Assembly: GCA_021781575.1 (NCBI GenBank)
Contig: JAJXWP010000027.1
Coordinates: 1 to 64,000 of the forward strand
Length of the DNA: 64,000 nucleotides
Direction: 5' to 3'
DNA from: Pseudomonadota bacterium
GTDB taxonomy: Bacteria > Pseudomonadota > Alphaproteobacteria > Rhodospirillales > Magnetospirillaceae
The translations under genes and the position numbers were made by a program. Shown here one piece after another: positions 7,773 to 17,271 of this stretch (the stretch's first letter is position 1; every line of letters starts with the position of its first letter). The notes under the pieces were generated by a model that was not told where the DNA came from, ran no database searches, and saw nothing but the letters and a program-made list of their open reading frames with translations.

Positions 7773-9023
7773 ATGTCAGAAACCTGTTCCGACGAAGCAG
7801 TCCTGACCGCGGCGGTCATCCCCGCTGCCCCGCAGCCGAAAGCCCAGTCCCATCTGGGCGGCACCGTCTTCCCTATCATCGCCGCCGTCAGCTTCTGCCA
7901 TCTGCTGAACGACATGATGCAGTCGATGCTGGCGGCCATTTATCCGATGTTGAAGAGCAACTTCAGCCTCAGCTTCGGACAGATCGGCCTGTTGACCTTT
8001 ACCTTCCAGATCACCGCGTCGTTCTTGCAGCCGCTGGTGGGCATCTTTACCGACAAGCGGCCTCAGCCCTATTCGCTGGCGTTCGGCATGGCATTCACCT
8101 TTGTCGGTCTGATTGGCTTGGCCCTTGCCCCAAGCTACTGGCTGCTGCTGTTGTCCGCCGGCCTGGTGGGCGTCGGCTCGTCGGTATTCCATCCCGAATC
8201 CTCGCGTGTCGCCCGCATGGCCTCGGGCGGGCGCTTGGGGCTGGCGCAGTCGCTGTTCCAGGTCGGCGGCAATTTCGGCTCGGCTATCGGCCCGTTGCTC
8301 GCCGCTTTCATCGTCGTGCCGCGCGGTCAGAGCAGTGTCGCCATGTTCTCAGGGGCCGCCCTGGTGGCCATGTTGGTGCTGTGGCGCGTCGGCAAGTGGT
8401 ATGCCAGCCATCGCAAAGATGGTGCCAGAAAGACAATGATCTACGTCCCTGTCGATCTGCCGCGCCGAAAGGTGCTGCTGACTCTGGGCGTACTGGTGAC
8501 GCTGATGTTCTCGAAGTTCGTCTATATGGTCAGCCTATCCAGTTATTACACCTTCTATCTGATTCATAAATTTGGACTGCAGATTCCGCAGGCGCAGATC
8601 CTCTTGTTCGTTTTCCTGGGTTCTGTCGCCGCCGGTACTGTGCTGGGTGGCCCCATAGGCGACCGCATCGGCCGCAAATATGTGATCTGGTGTTCCATCC
8701 TGGGCGTGCTGCCCTTCACCTTGAGCCTGCCCTATGTCGATCTGACCTGGACAGTGGTTCTGTCGGTGGTGATCGGCTTTGTGTTGGCCTCGGCTTTCCC
8801 GGCCATCGTCGTCTTTGGCCAGGAACTGGTGCCGGGCCGGGTGGGATTGATCGCGGGGATGTTCTTCGGCTTCTCCTTCGGCATCAGCGGCAGCGCCGCC
8901 GCCCTATTGGGCATGGTGGCCGACGCCAAGGGAATCGAGTTTGTCTACCGCCTCTGCTCGTTCTTGCCGTTGCTCGGACTGCTGACGGTGTTCTTGCCCA
9001 ATTTGGGAAAGAGATCGGCGTGA
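7773..9023 (+). CDS. MFS transporter, fosmidomycin-resistance (Fsr)-like
   Basis: This is a 416-residue, 12-helix major facilitator. Family marks are the early CHLLNDMMQSMLAAIYPML segment, GQIGLLTFTFQITASFLQPLVG, a VGVGSSVFHPESSRVAR signature, QVGGNFGSAIGPL and GDRIGRKYV between the halves. These match the Fsr-type drug:H+ antiporters. The substrate cannot be told from sequence. The ATG at 7773 starts a family-like N-terminus; a TTG 33 bases upstream is also in frame. It is probably controlled by the divergent AraC-type regulator. Confidence 0.87.
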   Translation: MSETCSDEAVLTAAVIPAAPQPKAQSHLGGTVFPIIAAVSFCHLLNDMMQSMLAAIYPMLKSNFSLSFGQIGLLTFTFQITASFLQPLVGIFTDKRPQPYSLAFGMAFTFVGLIGLALAPSYWLLLLSAGLVGVGSSVFHPESSRVARMASGGRLGLAQSLFQVGGNFGSAIGPLLAAFIVVPRGQSSVAMFSGAALVAMLVLWRVGKWYASHRKDGARKTMIYVPVDLPRRKVLLTLGVLVTLMFSKFVYMVSLSSYYTFYLIHKFGLQIPQAQILLFVFLGSVAAGTVLGGPIGDRIGRKYVIWCSILGVLPFTLSLPYVDLTWTVVLSVVIGFVLASAFPAIVVFGQELVPGRVGLIAGMFFGFSFGISGSAAALLGMVADAKGIEFVYRLCSFLPLLGLLTVFLPNLGKRSA

Positions 9024-9145
9024 GCCTTAGTCTTGCCTCTCGGCGGGCAGGCGCATGCGCGGCCTTGGCCGCCGCCTCAACGGCGGCTGGTTGGCTGATG
9101 TCCTCGCTCCAGCGCCCATTACGGAAGGGTCTATGATGGCCCTCG

Positions 9146-9181
9146 GCAAAAAAGAGGCCGGTCCGACGGGCGGACCGGCCT
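9146..9181 (-). terminator. Rho-independent terminator
   Basis: A perfect 11-bp stem (AGGCCGGTCCG at 9155-9165, CGGACCGGCCT at 9171-9181) with a five-base loop is followed on the minus strand by a run of six T residues. It lies 85 bp beyond the stop of the minus-strand DUF1127 gene and should end that transcript. In the plus direction it has no T run, although it could still slow transcription from the MFS gene. Confidence 0.8.
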
Positions 9182-9265
9182 GAGAGCGCTGCCGGGTGCG
9201 TGTTTGGTTGGAAACAGCCGAAGGCAGCGGTTTTGCCGAATGAGCGTCGGGAGGAACGACGTTCT

Positions 9266-9511
9266 TCAGCGGGAACGACGCATGAACTCCATCGCCGGGA
9301 CAGGGCGGCCGTGAATCAACAGATCGATGTCGTGGGGCTGCAGGCGAAGATCGGCCAACTCGCGATTGTCGAGTCGACTCAGTTCCTGTGCGAGGTGCCG
9401 ACGGTCGAGGCTGCGGGCCAGGGCCTCACGGATATGCCACACCATATTGCCGAGCAGGGCCAGCGGGCTTGCGGTGTCGCAATGGAGGAGGATTTGTCGC
9501 TGGGTGGTCAT
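9266..9511 (-). CDS. DUF1127-like small protein
   Basis: This 81-residue protein carries a C-terminal DUF1127/YjiS-like motif (ELSRLDNRELADLRLQPHDID), an arginine-rich helix pair found in many small alphaproteobacterial proteins, some of which bind RNA or act in stress and phosphate or sRNA turnover. The ATG at 9511 begins a compact protein; the frame is open 39 codons upstream but with repeat-like, unconvincing sequence. It is monocistronic and followed by a strong terminator. Confidence 0.65.
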   Translation of the reverse strand: MTTQRQILLHCDTASPLALLGNMVWHIREALARSLDRRHLAQELSRLDNRELADLRLQPHDIDLLIHGRPVPAMEFMRRSR

Positions 9512-9733
9512 GGCGGTGATCTTTCGAGAAGCGAATGCGTATTGGAAGAACCATAAACGGAGCGGTGGCGTGCCAGAAGGCGAGGCTTTGCAACGGAGGC
9601 CTGCAAAATACGCATAACGGTACCGCAATGTCTATTTGCCAAGCGTGCCACTGACTCGAGCCCCCGCTCCCCGCGCTTGCTCGGCCGCTCGTCCCCGGTT
9701 GACGTGGCCTCTTCCCCCCCGCATTCTCGCCCA

Positions 9734-10744
9734 ATGCTTCCCTTGTTCGCTACCGGCGGACCGGCCGACCCGCTCCTGATCCTGTTGGCCGCCCTGGTTC
9801 TCGACGCCGTCATCGGCGATCCACCGGCCCTGTGGCGCCTGCTGCCTCATCCGGTGGCGCTGATCGGGCGGCTTATTGCGGCTCTCGACCGCAGGCTGAA
9901 CCGCGCCGAGCGTAGCGGGCTTGACCGGCGCTTGCGTGGCGCCGCGGTGGCCGTCGGCATGACGCTGGCGGCCGTCGGGCTGGGTCTGGCGGTGACGGTC
10001 CTGCGCCGCCGCACCACCTGGGGATGGGCGGTGGAGATCCTCCTGGTGTGGACCCTGCTCGCCCAGAAGAGCCTGTTCGTCCACGTCCGGGCGGTCGGCC
10101 GCGCCCTGGACAAGGAAGGCTTGGCCGGCGGTCGGCGCGAAGTGGCGCGCATCGTCGGCCGCGATCCGAACAGCCTCGATCAATACGGGGTGGCCCGCGC
10201 CGCCATCGAATCCTGTGCCGAGAATTTTGCCGACGGGGTGGTGGCCCCGGTGTTCTGGTACCTGCTGTTCGGATTTCCCGGCATTTTGCTCTGCAAGACG
10301 GTCAATACCCTGGACAGCATGGTCGGTCATCTCGACGACCACTACCGCGAATTCGGAAAGGTTTCGGCGCGCCTCGACGACGCCATGAACCTGATTCCAG
10401 CCCGGCTGGCCGGCGTGCTGCTAAGCCTGGCCGCTCTGTTCGTCCCGCGGGGTCGGCCGGTGGAGGCCTTCCGGGTGATGTTGAGCGATCATGCCCACCA
10501 CCGCTCGCCCAATTCCGGTTGGCCGGAAGCGGCGATGGCCGGCGGCCTCGGCCTGTCCCTGGCCGGGCCTCGCCGCTACCCGGGTTACCTCGCCCAGGAG
10601 AAATGGATCGGCGAGGGTCGGGCGCGGGCCTCCGTCGCCGATATCCGGCGCTCGCTGCTGATGCTGGCGGTGGGCTGCCTGCTGGATGCGGGATTGGTCA
10701 TCGTCGTCATCCTCGTCCAGGTGCATCTGCTGAAATATCAATAA
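9734..10744 (+). CDS. cobD: Adenosylcobinamide-phosphate synthase
   Basis: This 336-residue integral membrane protein (CobD/CbiB) attaches the aminopropanol phosphate arm to adenosylcobyric acid. Family motifs include the start [54 protein letters not shown], and [16 protein letters not shown]. Several hydrophobic helices are evident. It is the only plus-strand cob gene here and its last 7 bp overlap the end of convergent cobQ. The ATG at 9734 lacks a clear Shine-Dalgarno sequence. Confidence 0.95.
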   Translation: MLPLFATGGPADPLLILLAALVLDAVIGDPPALWRLLPHPVALIGRLIAALDRRLNRAERSGLDRRLRGAAVAVGMTLAAVGLGLAVTVLRRRTTWGWAVEILLVWTLLAQKSLFVHVRAVGRALDKEGLAGGRREVARIVGRDPNSLDQYGVARAAIESCAENFADGVVAPVFWYLLFGFPGILLCKTVNTLDSMVGHLDDHYREFGKVSARLDDAMNLIPARLAGVLLSLAALFVPRGRPVEAFRVMLSDHAHHRSPNSGWPEAAMAGGLGLSLAGPRRYPGYLAQEKWIGEGRARASVADIRRSLLMLAVGCLLDAGLVIVVILVQVHLLKYQ

Positions 10745-12210
10745 GTTCTCGATCGTTGTGCGATCGACAGCAGGCTATCGACATCGAGGTGGGCCTCCAC
10801 ATGCTCGGCCAGCCGGTCGAGCACCTCGTCGACCATCGCCTCGTACTGCAGCGCACCGACATGACCGGGCCGCAGAGAAGCAAGAAACGCCTGGCGGAAG
10901 CCGTCGGCGCCGAACAGACCGTGCAGATAGCAGCCCATGACCCGTCCATCGGCCGAAACGGCGCCGTCGGCTCGGCCCGCCAGGCTCAGAAAGGGGCGCG
11001 CGGTGTCCGGCCCGGTGGTCTCGCCCATATGCATCTCATAGCCTTGCACCGGCTGGTCCAGGCATCGGCCCTCCACCTGCCGCAAGGTCTTCTCGCCGGC
11101 CATCGTGGTGGTTACCTCGAGAAGCCCGAGGCCTGGTGCCGAGCCGGGGTCTCCTTCCACTCCCAACGGATCGCCGACGCTTCGCCCCAGCATCTGATAG
11201 CCGGCGCAAATGCCCAGGACCCGCCCGCCGCGGCGCAGGAAGGCTCTGAGGTCGATGTCCCAGCCCTGATCCCGCAGGAAGGCCAGATCGGCGATAGTGG
11301 CTTTCGAGCCGGGCAGGATCACCAGGTCGGCGTCGGCCGGCAGCGCCTGCCCGGGAACGATGTAGTCGAGCCGTACTCCGGGTTCGGCGGCCAGCGGGTC
11401 GAAGTCATCGAAATTGGCGATGCGCGGCAGCCGGGGCACGACGATGTGAATGGTGCCGTTGTTCCCGCCGTCGCGCGGCAACGAAGCGCTGTCCTCGGCC
11501 GGCAGGCGAGCCGCCTCGGCGAACCACGGCAGGATACCGAAGGAGCGCCAGCCGGTGCGTTCGGCGATCAGTTCTTCAGCCGGTCGGAACAGCGCCGGAT
11601 CGCCGCGGAACTTGTTGATCACCCAACCCTTGACGCGGCGCCGCTCGCTGCCTTCGAGCAGGGCATGGGTGCCGACCAGGGCAGCGATGACGCCACCGCG
11701 GTCGATGTCGCCGACCAGGATGACGGGCAGGTCGGCCGCCTCGGCAAAGCCCATATTGGCGATGTCGGCGGGGCGCAGATTGACCTCGGCCGGGCTGCCC
11801 GCCCCTTCGACGATCACCAGGTCGCGCCCGCGTCCCACTTCGCCGAAGCTGTCCAGCACGCGGGGCAGCAGGGTCGGCTTCAGCGCGTGATAGTCCCGCG
11901 CGGTGGCCTGCGTCAGGACATGGCCCTGCACCACCACTTGCGCCCCGGTCTCGCTCTCGGGCTTCAGCAGCACCGGATTCATGTGACGGCTGGGAGGCAA
12001 GCCGCAGGCTCGCGCCTGCAGCGCCTGGGCCCGGCCGATCTCGCCGCCGTCGGCGGTCACCGCGGCGTTGTTCGACATGTTCTGCGGTTTGAACGGCGCG
12101 ACGTCCAAACCGCGGCGGCGAAAACAGCGGCACAGGCCGGCGACCAGCAGCGATTTGCCGACGTCGGAGCCAGTGCCCTGGACCATCAGGGCCGGAGTCT
12201 TAGTGGGCAA
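10738..12210 (-). CDS. cobQ: Cobyric acid synthase
   Basis: This 490-residue glutamine-dependent enzyme amidates side chains b, d, e and g of adenosylcobyrinic acid a,c-diamide. The N-terminal ATPase part has [11 protein letters not shown] (P-loop), [10 protein letters not shown] and [11 protein letters not shown]. The C-terminal triad glutaminase part has [10 protein letters not shown] (nucleophile Cys) and CYLHGLF. The TTG at 12210 was chosen because GAGGGA lies about 5 bases upstream and it overlaps the preceding gene. An ATG at 12186 is possible but has no Shine-Dalgarno sequence. Confidence 0.95.
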   Translation of the reverse strand: MPTKTPALMVQGTGSDVGKSLLVAGLCRCFRRRGLDVAPFKPQNMSNNAAVTADGGEIGRAQALQARACGLPPSRHMNPVLLKPESETGAQVVVQGHVLTQATARDYHALKPTLLPRVLDSFGEVGRGRDLVIVEGAGSPAEVNLRPADIANMGFAEAADLPVILVGDIDRGGVIAALVGTHALLEGSERRRVKGWVINKFRGDPALFRPAEELIAERTGWRSFGILPWFAEAARLPAEDSASLPRDGGNNGTIHIVVPRLPRIANFDDFDPLAAEPGVRLDYIVPGQALPADADLVILPGSKATIADLAFLRDQGWDIDLRAFLRRGGRVLGICAGYQMLGRSVGDPLGVEGDPGSAPGLGLLEVTTTMAGEKTLRQVEGRCLDQPVQGYEMHMGETTGPDTARPFLSLAGRADGAVSADGRVMGCYLHGLFGADGFRQAFLASLRPGHVGALQYEAMVDEVLDRLAEHVEAHLDVDSLLSIAQRSRTY

Positions 12211-12862
12211 GGAAGTCCCTCAGGCGGTCGGCCTGCGGGTTGCTCGCCGCATGCTCGAACAGGATGGCGCGCGATGTCACGTCACGACCGTAATAGGCGG
12301 CGTTCCAGGATTCCCGCGGGGCCAGCACCGAGCCTTCCAGCGACATCCCGGCATAGAGGCCCATGCCCGAGAACGAATAGGCGAGAATGTCGGCTCCCAG
12401 ATTGCTGGTGGTCGAGGCCCCGGCGCCGGCGCTGACGATGACGACGGTGATACCGGCATCGGCGCCGAAGCGGAACTGGTTGTTGACGACTGCCTTGAGG
12501 CCCTTTTCGGACATGATGAGGAACAGCACCGAGGTGCTTTGGAGGCCGATCTGGAAGCCCAGGGTGCCACCTTCCATCGTATAGAAGGCGGGATAGGTCC
12601 AACTGCCGTCCGGATTGCGGACGAGCAGAACGCCGTTGCCGTATTCGCCGCCCAGGATGAACCCGCCCTTGTAGAAGTTGGGTACGATCAGGACGGCGCG
12701 CGCCTTGTTTATCTGCTCGCGGACCGAAGGCTGGCTGGTCTTCATCCGCTCGATGGTGGCCAGGGCCGAATTGACCGTCTGTTCCTGGTCGAATTGGGCC
12801 CAGGCGGGGGCGGCGACCAGCATCGTCAGGGCGAAAACGAGGATGCGCACGGCGTTGGTCAT
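12200..12862 (-). CDS. Exported SYLF/YSC84-domain lipid-binding protein
   Basis: This 220-residue protein has a signal peptide (hydrophobic residues 5-20, cleavage after AWA) and a SYLF/Ysc84 domain: [45 protein letters not shown] and a GADAGIT...GAGA core. SYLF proteins bind phosphoinositides or membranes in eukaryotes; bacterial versions are periplasmic or outer-membrane associated and poorly understood. Its ATG shares a base with the cobO stop and its end overlaps the cobQ start by 11 bp, so it is translated as an integral part of the cobalamin operon. Its role there is unknown. Confidence 0.88.
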   Translation of the reverse strand: MTNAVRILVFALTMLVAAPAWAQFDQEQTVNSALATIERMKTSQPSVREQINKARAVLIVPNFYKGGFILGGEYGNGVLLVRNPDGSWTYPAFYTMEGGTLGFQIGLQSTSVLFLIMSEKGLKAVVNNQFRFGADAGITVVIVSAGAGASTTSNLGADILAYSFSGMGLYAGMSLEGSVLAPRESWNAAYYGRDVTSRAILFEHAASNPQADRLRDFLAH

Positions 12863-13473
12863 CAGTATTCCACTCCCGGCTGGGCCTTCACGCCGCTGCG
12901 GAAGGGATGTTTGACCATGGTCATCTCGGTCACCAGGTCAGCCGCGGCGATCAGCGGGTCCAAAGCGTTCCGGCCGGTCACCACGACGTGCTGGCCCGGC
13001 GGCCGGGCCCGAATCGACTCCAGGACCGGTTCCAAGGCCAGATAGCCATAACGGAGCACGATATTCAACTCATCGAGAATGATCATGGCGAACCCGGGAT
13101 CGCTCAGCATCGCCTGCGCCTCGGCCCAGGCCCGCTCGGCGGCGGCGGTGTCGCGGGCGCGGTCCTGGGTTTCCCAAGTGAAGCCTTCGCCCATCGCCTT
13201 GAACACCACCTGCTCGCCGAACGACGACAGGACGCGTCGTTCGGCGGTATCCCAGGCTCCCTTGATGAACTGGATGATGCCGACCTTCATGCCGTGGCCG
13301 ACACAACGCAAGGCCATGCCGAAGGCGGCCGACGACTTGCCCTTGCCTGGGCCGGTGTGCACGATCAGCAGGCCGCGGGCTTCGGTCTTGGTCGCCATCA
13401 GGCGGTCGCGTACCGCTTTCTTCTTCGCCATCTTCTCGTGGTGGCGGGCATCGTCTTCCGACCGGGCGCTCAT
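12862..13473 (-). CDS. cobO: Corrinoid adenosyltransferase
   Basis: This 203-residue CobO/CobA-type ATP:cob(I)alamin adenosyltransferase forms the Co-C bond of adenosylcorrinoids. It has the P-loop TGPGKGKSSAAFG near residue 41, the conserved IIQFIKG segment, and ILDELNIVLRYGYL and VVVTGRNA further on. The start overlaps the cobN stop as ATGA. The basic N-terminal extension (about 30 residues) is typical of the family. Confidence 0.95.
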   Translation of the reverse strand: MSARSEDDARHHEKMAKKKAVRDRLMATKTEARGLLIVHTGPGKGKSSAAFGMALRCVGHGMKVGIIQFIKGAWDTAERRVLSSFGEQVVFKAMGEGFTWETQDRARDTAAAERAWAEAQAMLSDPGFAMIILDELNIVLRYGYLALEPVLESIRARPPGQHVVVTGRNALDPLIAAADLVTEMTMVKHPFRSGVKAQPGVEY

Positions 13474-16400
13474 CCCATTCCTCCCAACAGTTCGCGGATG
13501 TCATTGCGGCGCGGTCGCCACAGGCCGCGGTCGACCGCCTCGCCGAACCGTTCGGCCATCTCCCTGAGGGCTGCCGGATTAGCCTCGGCGATGAAGGCGC
13601 GGACCCGCTCGTCGGCCAGATAGGCGTCGAACAGTGCATCGAAATGGTGGTCTTTGACGCAACTGGTGGTGGCGGCGAAGGCGAACAGGTAGTCGACGGT
13701 GGCGGCCATCTCGAAGGCGCCTTTGTAGCCGTGGCGCATCACCCCGGCGATCCATTTGGGGTTGGCGGCCCGGCCGCGGACCACTCGCGCTATTTCCTCG
13801 TCCAGGGTACGGATACGCGGGCTTTCGGGGTGTGAATGGTCGGGGTGGTAGACGGCCGGCGCGCGCCCCGATAATTCGCGCACCGCCGCCGCCATGCCGC
13901 CTTCAAACTGATAGTAGTCGTCAGAGTCCAACAGGTCGTGTTCGCGGTTGTCCTGGTTCTGGATCACCGCCTCGGCGGCCCTCAGCCGTGCCTCGAACAG
14001 GCCGTGTTCGGCCGTGCCGCCGCTTGCCCCGCCATAGGCGTAGCCGCCCCAGGCGACATAGGCGCGAGCCAGGTCGGCGGCGCTCGACCAGCCGCGTTCA
14101 TCGATCAGCGCCTGCAGCCCGGCGCCATAGGCCCCCGGCTTCGATCCGAACACTCGAAAGCCGGCCCGCCGCCGGGCCTCCGCCGGGTCCATCCCGGCCG
14201 CCACCAGCCGCGTCATTTCGCTCTGCAGATGGGCCGCCAGCGGGTTGTCATGGTCGCTCTCGTCCAAGGCGGCGACGGCGCGAGCGGCCGAATCCACCAG
14301 GTCGATGAGCGCCGGGAAGGCGTCGCGGAAAAAGCCGGATACGCGCAAGGTGACATCGACTCGCGGCCGGTCGAGGACCGCGAGCGGCAGGATCTCGAAG
14401 CCGGTGACGCGGCGTGAGGCGGTGTCCCAGGTCGGCCGCACGCCCATCAGCGCCAGCGCCTGGGCGATGTCGTCGCCGCCGGTACGCATGTTGCTGGTGC
14501 CCCAGGCGGTCAGCGCTACCGCCCGCGGCCAAGCGCCGTGCTCCTGCAGGTGCCGCTCGACCAGCAGCCCGGCCGACTTCCAGCCCAGGGTCCAGGCCGC
14601 CGGGGTGGGTACCGTGCGGCTATCCAGAGAGTAGAAATTCCGTCCCGTCGGCAGCACCTCAGGCCGCCCGCGGCTGGGTGCGCCGGACGGTCCGGGTGGG
14701 ACGAAGCGGCCATCCAGGCCGCGGAGCAACCCGGCCATTTCCGCCGCGCCACAGGCATCGACGGCGGGCCGCAATTCGGCGGCGATCCACTCGAGAACGG
14801 CAGTAGCGCGGGGATAAGCATCCCTCACCCCCAGCTCCTCTCCCGCAAGCGGGAGAGGAGCATTGGCTGCGTCATCTCCTCTCCCGCAAGTGGGAGAGGG
14901 GGACGACGGGTAAGGGATATCCGCTACCAGCGTCCGCGCCAGCGCTTCCAGCCGTTCCACCGTGTCGCCGATCGTGCGCCATGATTGGGGTGCCCCCAGG
15001 GCGGCCGGCGTCGGGCCGAACCAGGTGTCGCCCAGCGTGCAGTCCAGCGGGTCGAAGCCCAAGCCCAGATCGTCGGCGAGGGCCCGCAGCAGCGAGGCCT
15101 GGCGCGGCGCGCTGCCACGCGGCGCGCGGGCCAGGGCTACCAGGAGGTCGACCAGCTGGGCCCCCTGTGGCGAGCGGCCGAAGATGTGCAGGCCGTCGCG
15201 AATCTGCAGCTCCTTCAGCTCGCACAGGTGGTTGTCCAGCTTCTTCAGCGCCGCCTCGGCCGATTCGTCGGGGGTGATGCCGCAGTCGTCGTCAAGGCCG
15301 GTGACCCGGGTCAGCGCCACGATCTCGTCCTTCAGCACCTTGAGCCGGCGCGGGTCGACCGCGGCGGCCTCGTAGTATTCATCCACCAGTTGTTCGAGCC
15401 GGCGCAGTGGGCCGTAGCTTTCGGCCCGGGTCAAGGGCGGTGTCAAATGATCGATGATGACCGCCTGGGCGCGGCGTTTGGCCTGCGTCCCTTCGCCGGG
15501 GTCGTTGACGATGAACGGATAGAGGTGGGGCATCGGGCCCAGCGCCGCTTCCGGGAAGCATTCCGCCGACAGAGCCAGAGATTTTCCGGGCAGCCATTCC
15601 AGGTTGCCGTGCTTGCCCATATGGACCACCGCATCGGCCCGGAAGGCATCGCGCAGCCAGGCGTAAAAGGCCAGGTAACCATGCGGCGGCACCAGGCCGG
15701 GGTCGTGATAACTGGTGGCCGGGTCGATATTGTAGCCGCGCGCCGGTTGCACCGCGACCGCCACATTACCGAAGCGGGTGGCGCCGATGACGAAATCGCC
15801 GCAATGCAGCTCGCCCTTGACGAAATGGGGATCTGCCTCCGGCGGGCCCCAGCGGGCCGTGACCGCCTGTTGCACGGCGGGCGGCAGGGAATGGAAGAAG
15901 GCGTAATATTCCGGCAGCGACAGGGTTTCACGCACGTCGCGTCGCCGACGGCCGGCAAGGTCGTTGGTGGCGCCCGACTGCACCAGGGCCATCAGCGCCG
16001 CGCCGTCGGCCGGCGGCCGGTCCAGGCGATAGCCGGCGCCGGCCAGGGCCCGCAGCACCTGGGCGGTGGCCTCCGGGGTGTCCAGCCCGACCCCATTGCC
16101 CAGCCGTCCGTCGCGATTGGGATAGTTGGCCAGCACCAGCGCCACCCGCCGATCCGCCGCCGGCCTTCGGCGCAGACGGGTCCAGGCGGCGGCCAACTCG
16201 CCCATGAAGGCGATCCGGTCGGCCACCGGCACGTAAGCGACGACGTCGCATTGGGTGTCGTCGTCGCGCCGGGCCGCCGCCTTGAAGGATACGGCCCGGC
16301 CAATGATGCGGCCATCCACTTCGGGCAAGGCGACGTTCATGGCGATGTCACGGGCCGACAGCCCGCTGCTGCCGGCGCGCCAAGCCGCTTCGCTGCCGCC

Positions 16401-17267
16401 GGCGAAAATCACCTGCAGCACCGGGCAGTCGGCGCCGGCGAAGGGGCTGTCGGCCGGCTTGCCCGGCGTGGCGACGGCGAAGCCGGTGGCGTTCAAGACC
16501 ACTTCGGGCGGGCAGGCGGCCAGCACCTCCTCGACCAGGGCGGCGCTGACCGGATCTTTCAGGCTGGCGACGAACAGCGGCAGCGGGTTCAGGCCGCGCT
16601 GGCGCAAGGCGGCGATCAAGGCGTCGAGGGCGGCGAGGTTGCCCGCCTGCACCAGGGCGCGATAGACCACCAGGGCGGCCAGCGGCGCCCCTTCGCTCCA
16701 GCCGGCCTTCAGCTCGGTCAGGGTGGTGCCCGGCGGATAGAGGCCGGCCGGCGGCAGCGGAGCCGGTTCGAGCCATGCCTCGTCACGGCCGATCAGGCTG
16801 GCCGCATAGCGCAGCAACTGTTCCGCATTACCGCGCCCGCCGTGGACCAGATACTGCCACAGCCGATGGCAGGCCTCGGTGGGAAGCGTGCTCCAGGCCG
16901 CGAGTTCGGCATCCGGCTGGTCGTCGCCCGGCAGGACCGCCAGCCCGATGCCCTCGCGCCGGCAGGCGGCAGCGATCTGCTCGATGCCGTAGGGCCAGTA
17001 GGCGCGCCCGCCGAGCAGCCGCACCACCACCAGTCGGGCGTAGCGGACCACCTGTTCGACGTAAAGATCGACCGACAGGTTGTGGCCCAGCTGCATCAGA
17101 TTGGCCAGCCGCAGGGTGAAGCCCGGAACCGCCGTCTTGGCCTCGGCCAGGCAGGCCAGCTCGGAATCCGCCGCCGATAGCAGCACCAGCTCGCCCGGCG
17201 TCTGGCCGAGGTCGACGGCTTCCGATCCGTCGGAAATGGTGCCTGGGGTTGCGGCGAGAAGATGCAT
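13470..17267 (-). CDS. cobN: Cobaltochelatase subunit CobN
   Basis: This 1265-residue protein is the large subunit of the ATP-dependent late cobaltochelatase, which inserts Co2+ into hydrogenobyrinic acid a,c-diamide with two AAA+ partner subunits. Family motifs are abundant: VVVRLLGGRAYWPYG, ALVLANYPNRDGRLGNGVGLDTP, VVHMGKHGNLEWLPGK, and the C-terminal DSDDYYQFEGGM and WIAGVMRHGYKGAFEM. About 32 codons at 14821-14917 come from an inserted palindromic repeat (separate entry) but the frame stays open. The AAA+ partners of the chelatase are not in the window. It overlaps cobO by four bases and follows cobW by 4 bp. Confidence 0.95.
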   Translation of the reverse strand: MHLLAATPGTISDGSEAVDLGQTPGELVLLSAADSELACLAEAKTAVPGFTLRLANLMQLGHNLSVDLYVEQVVRYARLVVVRLLGGRAYWPYGIEQIAAACRREGIGLAVLPGDDQPDAELAAWSTLPTEACHRLWQYLVHGGRGNAEQLLRYAASLIGRDEAWLEPAPLPPAGLYPPGTTLTELKAGWSEGAPLAALVVYRALVQAGNLAALDALIAALRQRGLNPLPLFVASLKDPVSAALVEEVLAACPPEVVLNATGFAVATPGKPADSPFAGADCPVLQVIFAGGSEAAWRAGSSGLSARDIAMNVALPEVDGRIIGRAVSFKAAARRDDDTQCDVVAYVPVADRIAFMGELAAAWTRLRRRPAADRRVALVLANYPNRDGRLGNGVGLDTPEATAQVLRALAGAGYRLDRPPADGAALMALVQSGATNDLAGRRRRDVRETLSLPEYYAFFHSLPPAVQQAVTARWGPPEADPHFVKGELHCGDFVIGATRFGNVAVAVQPARGYNIDPATSYHDPGLVPPHGYLAFYAWLRDAFRADAVVHMGKHGNLEWLPGKSLALSAECFPEAALGPMPHLYPFIVNDPGEGTQAKRRAQAVIIDHLTPPLTRAESYGPLRRLEQLVDEYYEAAAVDPRRLKVLKDEIVALTRVTGLDDDCGITPDESAEAALKKLDNHLCELKELQIRDGLHIFGRSPQGAQLVDLLVALARAPRGSAPRQASLLRALADDLGLGFDPLDCTLGDTWFGPTPAALGAPQSWRTIGDTVERLEALARTLVADIPYPSSPSPTCGRGDDAANAPLPLAGEELGVRDAYPRATAVLEWIAAELRPAVDACGAAEMAGLLRGLDGRFVPPGPSGAPSRGRPEVLPTGRNFYSLDSRTVPTPAAWTLGWKSAGLLVERHLQEHGAWPRAVALTAWGTSNMRTGGDDIAQALALMGVRPTWDTASRRVTGFEILPLAVLDRPRVDVTLRVSGFFRDAFPALIDLVDSAARAVAALDESDHDNPLAAHLQSEMTRLVAAGMDPAEARRRAGFRVFGSKPGAYGAGLQALIDERGWSSAADLARAYVAWGGYAYGGASGGTAEHGLFEARLRAAEAVIQNQDNREHDLLDSDDYYQFEGGMAAAVRELSGRAPAVYHPDHSHPESPRIRTLDEEIARVVRGRAANPKWIAGVMRHGYKGAFEMAATVDYLFAFAATTSCVKDHHFDALFDAYLADERVRAFIAEANPAALREMAERFGEAVDRGLWRPRRNDIRELLGGMG
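14821..14917. repeat. Palindromic repeat element inserted in frame in cobN
   Basis: The outer ends TCCCTCACCC and GGGTAAGGGA are near-perfect inverted copies. Inside are two tandem hairpins: CTCCTCTCCCGC/GCGGGAGAGGAG around 14834-14861, and CCTCTCCC/GGGAGAGG around 14878-14900. This is the type of mobile palindromic unit usually found between genes in proteobacteria. Here it adds about 32 residues, rich in Pro, Gly and Ser, between conserved parts of CobN without a stop or frameshift. Confidence 0.85.
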
Positions 17268-17271
17268 CGGA

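Noticed and set aside
9020-9136. Possible 38-codon ORF overlapping the MFS stop as GTGA
   Set aside because: The product is Ala/Arg rich with no hydrophobic or family signal. The overlap alone is not enough.
10024-12435. Very long plus-strand open frame across cobD and cobQ
   Set aside because: It is antisense to cobQ and frameshifted relative to cobD; the product is Arg/Pro/Gly rich with no family motifs. It is an effect of high GC.
14985-17180. 731-codon plus-strand frame opposite cobN
   Set aside because: It is the mirror of the cobN coding frame in GC-rich DNA and has a biased composition with no recognisable domain.
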